From: Candidatus Zipacnadia bacterium
GTDB taxonomy: Bacteria; Armatimonadota; Zipacnadia; Zipacnadales; Zipacnadaceae
Assembly (NCBI GenBank): GCA_029821215.1
Contig: JALGTV010000009.1
Coordinates: forward strand, 1-18,435
Direction of reading: 5' to 3'
Length of the DNA: 18,435 nt
The position numbers were made by a program, and so were the translations under genes. Below, one piece after another: positions 1 through 7,159 of the stretch. The number at the start of each line of letters is the position of its first letter. Position 1 is the stretch's first letter. Below the pieces are notes generated by a model. That model saw nothing but the letters and a program-made list of their open reading frames with translations. It did not search any database and was not told where the DNA came from.

Positions 1-58
1 CAACGTGCTCGCATAAGCCGATTATACTTCGGTCTAATGAGCAGTTCCAGGGACCATT

Positions 59-1000
59 ATGTCACACCCGGCAACTTCACCAAAGCCAAGTAGAGCATCT
101 GCCGCCGAGACCCAACTGGTATCAAAGCTGCCTTGGCTCTTCCAGGTCGCGCTCTGGTGGTCTAAGTATGGTCCCCGGCGGGGGCGGTGGAAGGTATGGG
201 AGATAGCTTGCGCGATGGGTGGTGAGGGTAAGGAATTCACCACGACATTGCATTACGGGGCGAAAGTCTGCGTGGACCTTTCTGATCCTATGTCACGATA
301 TCCCATTGCTTATGGAGGTATGAACGAGCCGGTTCTTTACCAGGCAATATGTAGGGCGCTTTCCCCCGGCGATGTGTTTGTTGACATAGGAGCCAATTTC
401 GGATATTACACCCTGCTGGCAGCGGGCTTGGTAGGCGACCAGGGACATGTTTACGGCTTCGAACCTCTGCCGCGCGTCGCCAAACAGCTTAAGCGCAACG
501 TTGCTCTAAACCACCTTGCTAATGTAACTGTCTATGAGGCAGCCGTGGGAGATTCCTGTCGGGAAGCTACGATGTTTGTACCTGTCCGAGCTCAATCAGG
601 AATAGCCACTCTGGCCACACCTACTTGGATCAAGGATCGGGCGGCTCGACAAATCCAGGTGCCCGTAACTACCCTGGATGATGCGGTTGGTGACCACCAG
701 CTTGCCCTAAGCGCGGTGAAAATAGATGCAGAGGGCTACGAGCTGCGGATCCTTCGCGGCGCTCGTCGTTTGCTGTCTGGTGCTTCTGCGCCAATAGTCT
801 TTTGCGAGGTCCAGCCGGATACAGTGGACGAAATTATCGGGTTTCTGTGCGCACTGGGGTATAAGACCTTTCGGCTGCATCCAGAAGGGCTGATCACCGT
901 CAACACCGAGATTGCCATAGATCGCCCCGAGACGATCTGCGCCCTGCGTCCTCAGCTACATCATCCGCCTTTGGACTACTACACTGAGCCCACTTCGTAG
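59..1000 (+). CDS. FkbM family SAM-dependent methyltransferase
   Basis: A 313-residue predicted cytosolic methyltransferase, probably an O-methyltransferase acting on a sugar or a secondary metabolite. The SAM-binding motif I is visible as FVDIGANFGYYT (residues 107-118), followed by the acidic strand-2 residue in GFEP (E135). The family signature KIDAEGYELRILRGA lies at 221-235, and VFCEVQPDT at 247-255. About 100 residues precede motif I, longer than a minimal FkbM domain, with no recognisable extra domain. The ATG at 59 has a modest AGGGA upstream. The gene overlaps nothing, and its stop codon lies close to a 10-bp inverted repeat (981-1018). The substrate cannot be read from sequence. Proximity to a YjbH-like gene suggests surface polysaccharide work, but that is inference. 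Family assignment is confident, specificity is not. Confidence 0.9.
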   Translation: MSHPATSPKPSRASAAETQLVSKLPWLFQVALWWSKYGPRRGRWKVWEIACAMGGEGKEFTTTLHYGAKVCVDLSDPMSRYPIAYGGMNEPVLYQAICRALSPGDVFVDIGANFGYYTLLAAGLVGDQGHVYGFEPLPRVAKQLKRNVALNHLANVTVYEAAVGDSCREATMFVPVRAQSGIATLATPTWIKDRAARQIQVPVTTLDDAVGDHQLALSAVKIDAEGYELRILRGARRLLSGASAPIVFCEVQPDTVDEIIGFLCALGYKTFRLHPEGLITVNTEIAIDRPETICALRPQLHHPPLDYYTEPTS

Positions 1001-1018
1001 CTGCCCGCGGCTCAGTGT
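981..1018 (+). terminator. Inverted repeat at the end of the FkbM gene, weak terminator candidate
   Basis: ACACTGAGCC (981-990) is perfectly complementary to GGCTCAGTGT (1009-1018), with an 18-base loop that contains the stop codon. No T-run follows, so it is at best a weak or Rho-assisted terminator or an mRNA 3' end stabiliser. Confidence 0.3.
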
Positions 1019-1086
1019 TGCTGATAAAGGGCCATAGCTGACAGCATTAGGGCAGCCAGGCTCCGTACGCAGACCTAACTACCTGC

Positions 1087-1115
1087 TTGACAGAGGCACG
1101 GCTTGAGTGTATACT
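1087..1115 (+). promoter_or_regulatory. Sigma70-type promoter for the YjbH-like gene
   Basis: A perfect -35 TTGACA (1087-1092) is separated by 17 bases from TATACT (1110-1115). Transcription would begin near 1122, giving a leader of about 45 bases before the preferred start at 1167. This placement argues against the in-frame ATG at 1125, which would lie almost on the start site with no ribosome binding site. Confidence 0.75.
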
Positions 1116-1166
1116 ACTATCTGAGTGAGTGCTGGCTCTATCACTACAATCAGCAAGGAGCTGAGG

Positions 1167-1907
1167 ATGATGCGTAAAATCATGGTAATGTTCGCAGCAG
1201 TAGTATTGGGGGTCGTAGCCAGTCCCGGTTGGACCCAGGGTATCTTCTACGGGACCTGGGAGGAGCCTGCCCCCGAGCTACAACCAGTACCGTCGTGGTA
1301 CGGCTCTACTGGGCTTATCGTAACGCCCACTGCGCTGATGTGCCCGCCCCATCAAATTCAAGGTGGGTGGCACCAGATGGAATTTGACATTAAAGAGCAG
1401 CGTGTCTATGGGGCAAATGTAGGTATCACTCCCCAGATAGAAGTGGGAGTCACCCGGGTGCAGAATATTAAGCCCCGTGGCGTTGCCCAGACCAGCTATA
1501 CCGACGAAACGATACTGAATGCCAAGTACAAGCTGGACATGGCCGAATGGTTTGACAATCCTCTGGCACCTGATGTGGCCATCGGGGTGTGGGATTGGGC
1601 TAACGACCTGAACCGAGCTTACTACTTAGTAATGAGCAAGGAGGTGCCCATGGCGCAAGAGGTTGCCGGTCGGCAGCTCAATGTGCATCTGGGCGTGGGC
1701 AACAATGACCGCAACACCGGGCCCCTGGAGGGCATCTTCTTTGGCGCCGACTTAGTACCGTTTGAAAGCAGCCTGCTGCAGTTAGAGTATGACGGTGATA
1801 ACCTCAATGGCGCCCTCCGGTACTATCCGGCTAACTGGATTTCTTTGGATGCGGGCCTTGTGGATGATAACTTCGGCTGGGGGGTAGGTATTGGCACCAA
1901 TTTCTAA
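1167..1907 (+). CDS. YjbH-like secreted beta-barrel protein (single domain)
   Basis: A 246-residue protein with an N-terminal signal peptide: MMRK, then a hydrophobic core (IMVMFAAVVLGVVA), with likely cleavage near GWTQ/G. The start at 1167 is preferred over 1125 because AAGGAG sits 6 bases upstream and a promoter precedes it. The mature part opens with WYGSTGLIVTPTA, the pattern typical of YjbH-type exopolysaccharide-associated outer membrane proteins. It continues with alternating aromatic and polar strands, QLEYDGDNLNGALRYYP, and ends in a terminal Phe (GIGTNF), as beta-barrels often do. Enterobacterial YjbH is much longer (about 700 residues), so this corresponds to roughly one barrel-like unit. 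It would imply a Gram-negative type (diderm) envelope. The exact role is unknown, and the family call rests on motif resemblance only. Confidence 0.6.
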   Translation: MMRKIMVMFAAVVLGVVASPGWTQGIFYGTWEEPAPELQPVPSWYGSTGLIVTPTALMCPPHQIQGGWHQMEFDIKEQRVYGANVGITPQIEVGVTRVQNIKPRGVAQTSYTDETILNAKYKLDMAEWFDNPLAPDVAIGVWDWANDLNRAYYLVMSKEVPMAQEVAGRQLNVHLGVGNNDRNTGPLEGIFFGADLVPFESSLLQLEYDGDNLNGALRYYPANWISLDAGLVDDNFGWGVGIGTNF

Positions 1908-1963
1908 AATGTAGTTGTCCTTGCCCGTGCCGGGGCACAGGATTCGCGTCAGATCCATACTTG

Positions 1964-2000
1964 TGGGCTAAGCCGCCATTTGCACTGGCGGCTTAGTCTA
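1964..2000 (+). terminator. Strong stem-loop, likely transcription terminator
   Basis: CTAAGCCGCCA (1968-1978) pairs perfectly with TGGCGGCTTAG (1986-1996) around a 7-base loop. The stem can extend outward to 1964/2000 with G-T wobbles. It lies 60 bases after the YjbH-like stop. The following sequence is only modestly T-containing (TCTATTG), so termination may be partial. A smaller GTGCC/GGCAC hairpin lies just upstream at 1927-1938. Confidence 0.55.
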
Positions 2001-2024
2001 TTGAGATTATGGAAGTAGCAGATT

Positions 2025-2166
2025 ATGTCCCGAGAGCTGGTGGCGGTTGCACCGCGTCAGCTAATCTACCGAGAATATCAGGATGGTCCTGTTGCTGGTG
2101 AGCAAATCCGCATCCGCAGCGAGTTTTCGGCGGCTAAACATGGTACCGAACTGAGTACTTACCGGA
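2025..2166 (+). pseudogene. 5' fragment of a zinc-binding alcohol dehydrogenase-like gene
   Basis: The first ~47 codons encode VAVAPRQLIYREYQ, RIRSEFSAAKHGTELSTYR, which resembles the N-terminus of MDR-superfamily zinc-binding dehydrogenases, whose GroES-like fold begins with such strands and a GTEL(S)xYRG motif. After TYR the frame stays open to 2306, but those codons are antisense to the isomerase gene and no longer resemble a dehydrogenase: the cofactor-binding Rossmann domain and most of the catalytic domain are missing. The isomerase stop codon is at 2159-2161, so the homology ends exactly at the neighbour's 3' end. This points to a deletion or rearrangement junction, or an assembly misjoin. 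The weak upstream sequence (GGAAGTAGCAGATT) offers a poor ribosome binding site. No function is expected. Confidence 0.55.
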
Positions 2167-3043
2167 GACCTGCGTCCAACTCCTGCAGGATGTTATTGAT
2201 ATTCTCCAGGCAAATACGGCTGGCACCCTCGGCATTCGCCGAGAATGTCGCTCCCCCGGGTCTGCTGAGAAGGTCGCTGTCCAGCTCGGCGTCCGGTCGC
2301 CAGTGAGTCTCCAGCGAGCAGGCACCCTCGTAGTCCATATCCAGCAGGGCCTCCATCTGGCCGCGCCAGTCAATTATCCCCTCACCTACCGCTACGCAGC
2401 GGGCCCCTTCGGGGCTGTTGGAGTCCTTTACTGCGTCTTTCATATGTACGTGAATAAGCCAGGGCTTCATGCGCTCCCAGGCCTCGGGAAAGGGCCGCTC
2501 CCCTTGCGGGGCAAAGACCTCATTGGCCGGGTCCCAGATGGCTCGCAGGCGCGGATGGTTGATATCCTCATAAAACCGTGCTGCCTCGCGGGCAGTGGCG
2601 ATGTGAGTAGAATACTCGTTCTCCAGACCGATATAGACATCTTCCTGCTGACAGATGCGCAGCGGCTCCTCATAGGCATCCAAAAGCTGTTGCCAGACAT
2701 CTTTGGCCGGAGCAGTCTTCCAGAAGGTAAAACCGCGGATGATCTGACAATCCCACATATGAGCCATCTGAGCAAAGCGGCGCAAGTATTCCAAGTGTGT
2801 CTGGTACTGGTCCTCGTTGCCCAAGTCACACTTGAAAAAAGGTGAGGCGATACAGCAGATCTCCATGCCAGCATCATCAGCAATATGCTTGATTATCTGG
2901 CAATCCTCATCGGTCAGTTCCTGGGGCGGCTTGTCCCAGACCGAACGGGGCTCCAAGGCCGTAACCCCATATTCTCCGGCGACCTGCACGACCCGCTCAA
3001 AATCCTGCGAAATCTCGTCAGTTATGACACTGAGCTTGAACAT
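2159..3043 (-). CDS. Sugar phosphate isomerase/epimerase-like TIM-barrel protein
   Basis: A 294-residue xylose isomerase-like (AP endonuclease 2 superfamily) TIM barrel. The start at 3043 (MFKLSVITDEIS) is preferred to an ATG at 3088 because GGGAG lies 9 bases upstream and family members begin with this strand. Expected metal ligands are visible: Glu in GLENEYS, Asp in IWDPANE, His in HVHMKD and Glu in SLETHW. Such proteins isomerise or epimerise keto-sugars or inositol derivatives using a divalent metal; the substrate cannot be told here. It is the last gene of the minus-strand block, 72 bases after the broken ptb gene, and its stop abuts the truncated dehydrogenase fragment. Zinc-type dehydrogenases are frequent neighbours of such isomerases in catabolic clusters, so both may be remnants of one locus. 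The protein itself looks complete. Confidence 0.82.
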   Translation of the reverse strand: MFKLSVITDEISQDFERVVQVAGEYGVTALEPRSVWDKPPQELTDEDCQIIKHIADDAGMEICCIASPFFKCDLGNEDQYQTHLEYLRRFAQMAHMWDCQIIRGFTFWKTAPAKDVWQQLLDAYEEPLRICQQEDVYIGLENEYSTHIATAREAARFYEDINHPRLRAIWDPANEVFAPQGERPFPEAWERMKPWLIHVHMKDAVKDSNSPEGARCVAVGEGIIDWRGQMEALLDMDYEGACSLETHWRPDAELDSDLLSRPGGATFSANAEGASRICLENINNILQELDAGLR

Positions 3044-3115
3044 TGCCATCATCTCCCGATATGAAGTGACATTAGCGAATAAGAGCAATTCATCTATGTC
3101 CTATTGTCCGATACC

Positions 3116-4080
3116 TTAGAAATGTACCTTACCTATCTTCAGGCGGCTGTAGCGCTGTAGATCAGCCATCAATACTGCCGTGGCAATGGAGAGCATTTTG
3201 GCCTCGGGGGTGTCAGCACGTGAGGTCAGGACCACGGGCGCAGTTGCTCCCACCAGCACCCCGGCGGTACGGCCGCCACATAGGAAGCTGAACGTCTTGA
3301 TCAAGATATTGCCGGCTTCAATGTTAGGGACCACTAAGATGTCGCACTGCCCGGCTACCTCACCAGGTATCCCCTTAATCCGGGCCGCCTCCACTGAGAT
3401 AGCGTTATCCAGGGCAAAGGGACCGTCTACTGTACAGGCGGGGAATTGGCCTCGCAGGGCCATAGTAGAAAGGGCAGCGGCATCCATGGTAGCCGGCATG
3501 TTGGGGTTAACCAGTTCCACTGCTGCCAGCACACCCACCTTGGGTTGGGAATTGCCCAGTAGATGAGATAGGTAGACAGCATTCATTATGATATCTGCCT
3601 TGGTCACCAGGTCAGGGGCAATATTCATCGCTCCGTCAGTAACTAACAGCAACCTCTGTTGATGGAACACATGGCTCATTATCACCCCGGAACGCAGACC
3701 GCTCTCTTTGTCCAGTATGGCCCGGAGGAAATCATCAGTGTGAATATGACCCTTCATCAGCAGATCAGCTCGCCCCTCACGGACGGCCAGAGTAGCGGCA
3801 CGGGCTGCTCGAAGGTCATCGGGCTCGTTGATTATCTCTATCTCACTCGAAGGTCATCGGGCTCGTTGATTATCTCTATCTCACTAAGGTCCAGCTCTAT
3901 CTGATCAGCTATCCTTTCGATTTCGTCTCTATCCCCGGCCAGCAATGGTTGGGCAATGTCCTGGGCCTGGGCCTGCTTGACTGCTTCCAGCACACCGTGT
4001 TTGTGGGCAGCAGCTACGGCCACCCACTGGCGCGGCCGCTCGGCGACCGTCTCCAAAATCTTAGCAAAGGTGGTTATCAT
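3116..4080 (-). pseudogene. ptb: Phosphate butyryltransferase / phosphotransacetylase family, frameshifted by a tandem duplication
   Basis: The gene starts at ATG 4080 with GGAAGG upstream inside the end of ispH. It reads 80 codons (MITTFAKILETVAERP...NEPDDLRVR) to a TAG at 3838-3840. The rest of the protein continues in another frame through MKGHIHTDDFLRAIL, VTDGAMNIAP, VNPNMPATMDAA, DILVVPNIEAGNI and GATAPVVLTSRAD to 3116. These are typical PTA/PTB-family segments, which exchange acyl-CoA and acyl phosphate. A 38-bp unit is present twice at 3808-3885; 38 is not a multiple of three. Removing one copy joins EPDDLR to AARAATLAVREGRADLLMKG and yields a continuous 308-residue protein, the normal family length. 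There is no Shine-Dalgarno before the internal ATG at 3757, so a separate second protein is unlikely. As written the gene is disrupted. Butyryl versus acetyl specificity is not resolved. Confidence 0.8.
3808..3885. repeat. 38-bp perfect tandem duplication (2.05 copies)
   Basis: Positions 3808-3847 are identical to 3846-3885 (40 matching bases at a period of 38). Each copy encodes SEIEIINEPDDLR on the minus strand in the ptb frame. The copies share a 2-base CT at their junction, as expected from replication slippage. The perfect identity means the event is recent or is an assembly error. Confidence 0.97.
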
Positions 4081-4083
4081 AAT

Positions 4084-4938
4084 CTAACCTTCCTGGTTGG
4101 CCTTGGCAATCTGGCGGATATATCCGGCGACTGCCTCAATGGCCTCCGGGGGAGTGGAAGCTCCCCCCGTGACCCCGACCTGGGCGATGCCGCGGAACCA
4201 TTCGGGCTCAATCTCCGCAGCGGTTTCAATATGATAGGTAGTAGTACCCATCTGCTGGCAAATCTCGGCCAGACGGCGGGTGTTAGCACTGTGGTAACCG
4301 CCCACTACTATCATCAAGTCTGCCTGGCGGGCCACGGCCACCGCGGCCTGCTGGCGCTGGGTAGTAGCCTCGCAAATGGTATTGGCCACCCGCAGCTCAC
4401 CGGCTCGGGGTAACAGCTCGGCCACCAGGACCTGAAGATTGGTCAGGCGCTGGGTGGTCTGGCTGACTACCGCAACCTTATCACCCACGTCCAAAGTCTC
4501 CAAGTCATCAGGGGCAGAAACGATAGTTGCCTGCCCGCCGGTGTGAGCAACAATAGCCCGGGGTTCGGGATGATCAGGCTCCCCCAGCACCAGTACTTGG
4601 TAGCCTTCAGCGGCGAAGCCAGCCGCCTCTTGCTGGACTCGGGTCACAAACGGGCAGGTAGCATCAATTAGCTGAATCCCGCGAGCTTTTGCCTCCTGAT
4701 AAGTCTCGGGGCCAGCCCCATGGGCGCGGATCATGGCTACTGCTCCGTCGGGCACTGCTGCTATATCTTCGGCGACTTGCAGACCAGCTTGAGCCATGCG
4801 CTGGACGACCTGGTGATTGTGAATCAGCGGCCCGACCGAGAATACGGTGCCATGCTGGGCGGTAGCCTCCTGGGCCAGTTGCAGGGCCCGGCGCACGCCG
4901 AAACAGAAGCCAGCTTCCTCAGCTATTATTACTTCCAC
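4084..4938 (-). CDS. ispH: 4-hydroxy-3-methylbut-2-enyl diphosphate reductase
   Basis: A 284-residue IspH/LytB, the last enzyme of the MEP pathway, reducing HMBPP to IPP and DMAPP with a [4Fe-4S] cluster. The three cluster cysteines are C12 (GFCFGVRRA), C95 (DATCPFVT) and C189 (NTICEATTQRQ). Substrate-binding histidines are in GPLIHN (H40) and RAHG (H73), with DHPE at 122-125. The diphosphate loop reads HSANTRRL, where the more usual SSN is SAN. It starts with GTG at 4938, with GGGAG a suitable distance upstream. Only 3 bases separate its stop from the ptb start, so the two are probably translationally coupled. It follows the polyprenyl synthase gene after a 180-base gap holding a stem-loop repeat. 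Complete and probably functional. Confidence 0.95.
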   Translation of the reverse strand: MEVIIAEEAGFCFGVRRALQLAQEATAQHGTVFSVGPLIHNHQVVQRMAQAGLQVAEDIAAVPDGAVAMIRAHGAGPETYQEAKARGIQLIDATCPFVTRVQQEAAGFAAEGYQVLVLGEPDHPEPRAIVAHTGGQATIVSAPDDLETLDVGDKVAVVSQTTQRLTNLQVLVAELLPRAGELRVANTICEATTQRQQAAVAVARQADLMIVVGGYHSANTRRLAEICQQMGTTTYHIETAAEIEPEWFRGIAQVGVTGGASTPPEAIEAVAGYIRQIAKANQEG

Positions 4939-5031
4939 TTTGTCTCCCTGTTGAAGACGGCTGCCAAAGGCAATTACCGGCGGGTTGCCGGCGAAAATTA
5001 TGCAAAGTTGATCGGCTCGAGTCAGACGTGT

Positions 5032-5057
5032 ATCGGGGCAGGGATGCCCCTCCTACA
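5032..5057 (+). repeat. Stem-loop dispersed repeat, copy 1 (ispA-ispH gap)
   Basis: ATC, then stem GGGGCA (5035-5040), loop GGGA, stem TGCCCC (5045-5050), tail TCCTACA. It has the same architecture as the copy at 9741-9766, including an identical loop and tail, while two stem base pairs differ in a compensatory way. It lies between the polyprenyl synthase and ispH genes. On the minus strand it reads TGTAGGAG followed by the stem. Confidence 0.7.
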
Positions 5058-5118
5058 AGTTTCGCAACAGTCTCCTGCCCGGATGAAAGCCTGGGATTAG
5101 CGGGACTGGGGTTTACTT

Positions 5119-6039
5119 TTATGAGCGGCGGTTCGCAATGACATCAATTAGCCCTTGCCAGAAGTGCTGGTTACTCGGTAATTGCTGCGCCAGGTCTTTG
5201 GCCTGGGCAGCCAACTCTTCAGCATACTGGCGGGCCCCGCCCAGCCCCAGCAGAGCCGGATAGGTCTGCTTGGTGGCCGTCTGATCAGCACCCACCGGCT
5301 TACCCAACGCCGCTTGGTCGCCGCTGATGTCCAGAATGTCGTCGGTTACCTGGAACAGGAGACCCATCTGGGTGGCATAGTCGCTGATAAGGTGGATGTC
5401 CTGCTCATCAGCCGCTGATAAAATGGCCCCGGCCCGGGCCGCGGCCACGAATAGCTTGGCCGTCTTATTGAGATGAATATACTCCAGGAGATCGGCATTT
5501 GGCTCCCGAGCTTCTCCGTAGATATCAGCGGCCTCACCCCCAATCAACCCGGCGGCACCAGTATAGGCAGAGAATTCAGATATCACGCGCAGTACAGCTT
5601 GTGCATCTACTCCCGGCACCGCGGCCTGCCGAGTTAGGGCACCGTAGGCGGCAATTATCAAGCCATCGCCAGCCAACAGGGCAGTGGGCTCGTCAAAGGC
5701 CGTATGGCAGGAGGGTTGGCCGCGGCGCAGGGCACTGTTGTCAATGGCGGGCAAGTCATCGTGAATGAGGGTGCCAGTGTGTAATAGCTCAAAGCCGCAG
5801 GCCGTCGGGGTGACCTTCTCGGCGGGTAGCCCGAAGGTAGCGGCTGCCTGCATTACCACCAGGGGCCGCAGGCGTTTGCCACCTTGCAGGCTGTGGGTCA
5901 TTGCCTCTATGAGGTGCGCCCCGGGCCCGTCAGGTGTCGGGAGGTAGTCAGGAAGCACTGTGTCTATGTGGTGGGCAGTTTCCCGCAGCAAGTTACCGAT
6001 GCTGGTGTGCTCCGTGCTGTCCTGCTGATTACAGTTCAT
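5119..6039 (-). CDS. ispA: Polyprenyl diphosphate synthase (FPP/GGPP synthase type)
   Basis: A 306-residue all-alpha trans-prenyltransferase that condenses IPP with allylic diphosphates. The IPP-binding GGKRLRPL is at 53-60. The first Asp-rich motif DDLPAID (94-100) has the two-residue insertion of bacterial FPP and type II GGPP synthases and is followed by RRG (105-107). The second Asp-rich motif is DDILD (233-237). The residue five before the first Asp is Gly89 rather than the Tyr found in E. coli IspA, so a product longer than C15 is possible. The start at 6039 has no good Shine-Dalgarno, but upstream sequence gives no better option. It lies 38 bases after the LysM/G5 gene and 180 bases before ispH, whose product supplies its substrates. 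Symbol given by family; exact chain length uncertain. Confidence 0.9.
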   Translation of the reverse strand: MNCNQQDSTEHTSIGNLLRETAHHIDTVLPDYLPTPDGPGAHLIEAMTHSLQGGKRLRPLVVMQAAATFGLPAEKVTPTACGFELLHTGTLIHDDLPAIDNSALRRGQPSCHTAFDEPTALLAGDGLIIAAYGALTRQAAVPGVDAQAVLRVISEFSAYTGAAGLIGGEAADIYGEAREPNADLLEYIHLNKTAKLFVAAARAGAILSAADEQDIHLISDYATQMGLLFQVTDDILDISGDQAALGKPVGADQTATKQTYPALLGLGGARQYAEELAAQAKDLAQQLPSNQHFWQGLIDVIANRRS

Positions 6040-6077
6040 GGCAATATTGGCTAAGTTCTGGAGGTCAAGTGGTTGAG

Positions 6078-7094
6078 CTATTCAGACTCCCCGGAGGCCT
6101 CTTTCGTACCTATCATAACTCGCTGCGGAATAGGCTCCTGGATAATCTGGCCCCGCAACGGGGTCTCCCTAATCATCTTATCATTCTCGTAGACACACTG
6201 GAGGAATACCCTCTTCTTGCCGGGGACTGCCTCGCGGACCACCCGCTGCTCGCCTTGGGGCAAAGTAGGCGAATAAATCTTTTCCGGCTCAGCGTGGATC
6301 TCTTTGATATCGGTCTTTTCCTTAACCGTGACCACCGTTATCGGAGCGGCGGGCACCGCCACCTTCAGCTTCTCGCCCACATACAGAGTACGGCCCTTCA
6401 GACCGGGATTGAGTCGGTACAGTTCACCAACCGACATACCATGCTTATCAGCAATCTTGACGGGATAATCGCCGGTCTGGACTACATAGGTCTTGGCGCC
6501 CTTAGCCGTCTGGGAAAGTTGCTGGACGGCGGTTCCGATGTCGGTGAGTATCTGGTCAGCGGGCTTTTGTACGTCAGCTATCAACACTTCTTCACGGAAC
6601 TTGGGAGCCGCCAGCAGCTTGTCTTCTTCGCTGATGTACTTGGCTTTTAGTGTGTCCAGAACCTTACTGGCCAGCTCCCGCGTAGCCATTATTACCACCT
6701 CGGTGCCATCAACTGTGATGGCCGCTGCACTGACCACCACTGTAAGTTTAGGACGCAGGAGCTTTATAGCCTCGGCAGCCGAGACTATGGGGTGGTCCTC
6801 CACCGGCCAGGCACCTACTTCCCACTGCTCGCTGAATCCCGCCTTGCCGGGCAGATCATTTTTGCCCGCCTTCAACAGTTGCTGGTAGACCTGGGTGGCC
6901 ACCCCTTCGTTAGCTACCATGCATACTAACTCACCGTCCACGCGGATAGCTTGGGCAAACCGGCGGCGACGACTCAACAATAGGGAACTGAGGATGACAA
7001 TAATGATTATGCAAAGTACTACCGCAGCCCGGTAGACCCGGATAGTAGCCTGCAGTCGTTCATACTGCCGGTCTCTGGAACTGTGATCTCTCAC
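6078..7094 (-). CDS. Membrane-anchored LysM and G5 domain protein
   Basis: A 338-residue protein with a short basic cytoplasmic tail, one membrane segment (about residues 22-41, VVLCIIIIVILSSLLL) followed by RRRR, then an extracytoplasmic part. Two similar segments follow, IRVDGELVCMVANEG and ITVDGTEVVIMATREL, each leading into a helix. Then come a LysM peptidoglycan-binding domain (about 201-247: TYVVQTGDYPVKIADKHGMS...YVGEKLKV) and a G5 domain (about 252-330). In clostridial proteins this arrangement commonly ends in an M23 peptidase; here it stops after G5. GTG at 7094 is chosen over GTG at 7100 because AAGGAGG ends directly against the latter but is 6 bases from the former. Probably a wall-binding adaptor or scaffold. 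No catalytic domain is seen. Confidence 0.8.
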   Translation of the reverse strand: MRDHSSRDRQYERLQATIRVYRAAVVLCIIIIVILSSLLLSRRRRFAQAIRVDGELVCMVANEGVATQVYQQLLKAGKNDLPGKAGFSEQWEVGAWPVEDHPIVSAAEAIKLLRPKLTVVVSAAAITVDGTEVVIMATRELASKVLDTLKAKYISEEDKLLAAPKFREEVLIADVQKPADQILTDIGTAVQQLSQTAKGAKTYVVQTGDYPVKIADKHGMSVGELYRLNPGLKGRTLYVGEKLKVAVPAAPITVVTVKEKTDIKEIHAEPEKIYSPTLPQGEQRVVREAVPGKKRVFLQCVYENDKMIRETPLRGQIIQEPIPQRVMIGTKEASGESE

Positions 7095-7159
7095 TGTCAC
7101 CCTCCTTGTCTGCTATCCGCCTCACCGGGCGAGGAGTCAGTGCCACCAGTCAAAAGTCC

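Noticed and set aside
1..58. TATACT at 23-28 as a promoter for the FkbM gene
   Set aside because: The -35 position falls at the window edge and the visible bases (CAACGT) do not match; it cannot be judged from this window.
1125..1166. ATG at 1125 as start of the YjbH-like gene
   Set aside because: The predicted transcription start is about 1122, no ribosome binding site precedes it, and the 14 extra residues would spoil the signal peptide start.
2303..2845. A 180-codon open frame on the + strand
   Set aside because: It is antisense to the isomerase gene, whose metal ligands and length are convincing; the translated product has no recognisable features.
3116..3757. The 213-codon frame at the 3' end of ptb as an independent gene
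   Set aside because: No Shine-Dalgarno precedes ATG 3757, and the frame joins perfectly to the upstream part when one copy of the 38-bp repeat is removed, so it is the second piece of one gene.
3949..4413. A 154-codon + strand open frame across the ispH/ptb boundary
   Set aside because: Antisense shadow of two well-supported genes.
4976..4992. Small hairpin (CCGGC/GCCGG) upstream of ispH on the minus strand, and a CATAAT -10-like hexamer at 4997-5002
   Set aside because: The stem is only 5 bp and no acceptable -35 stands at the right distance, so neither a riboswitch nor an internal ispH promoter can be supported.
5934..6650. A 238-codon open frame on the + strand
   Set aside because: It lies wholly antisense to the polyprenyl synthase and LysM/G5 genes, both strongly supported, and shows no domain or signal pattern of its own.
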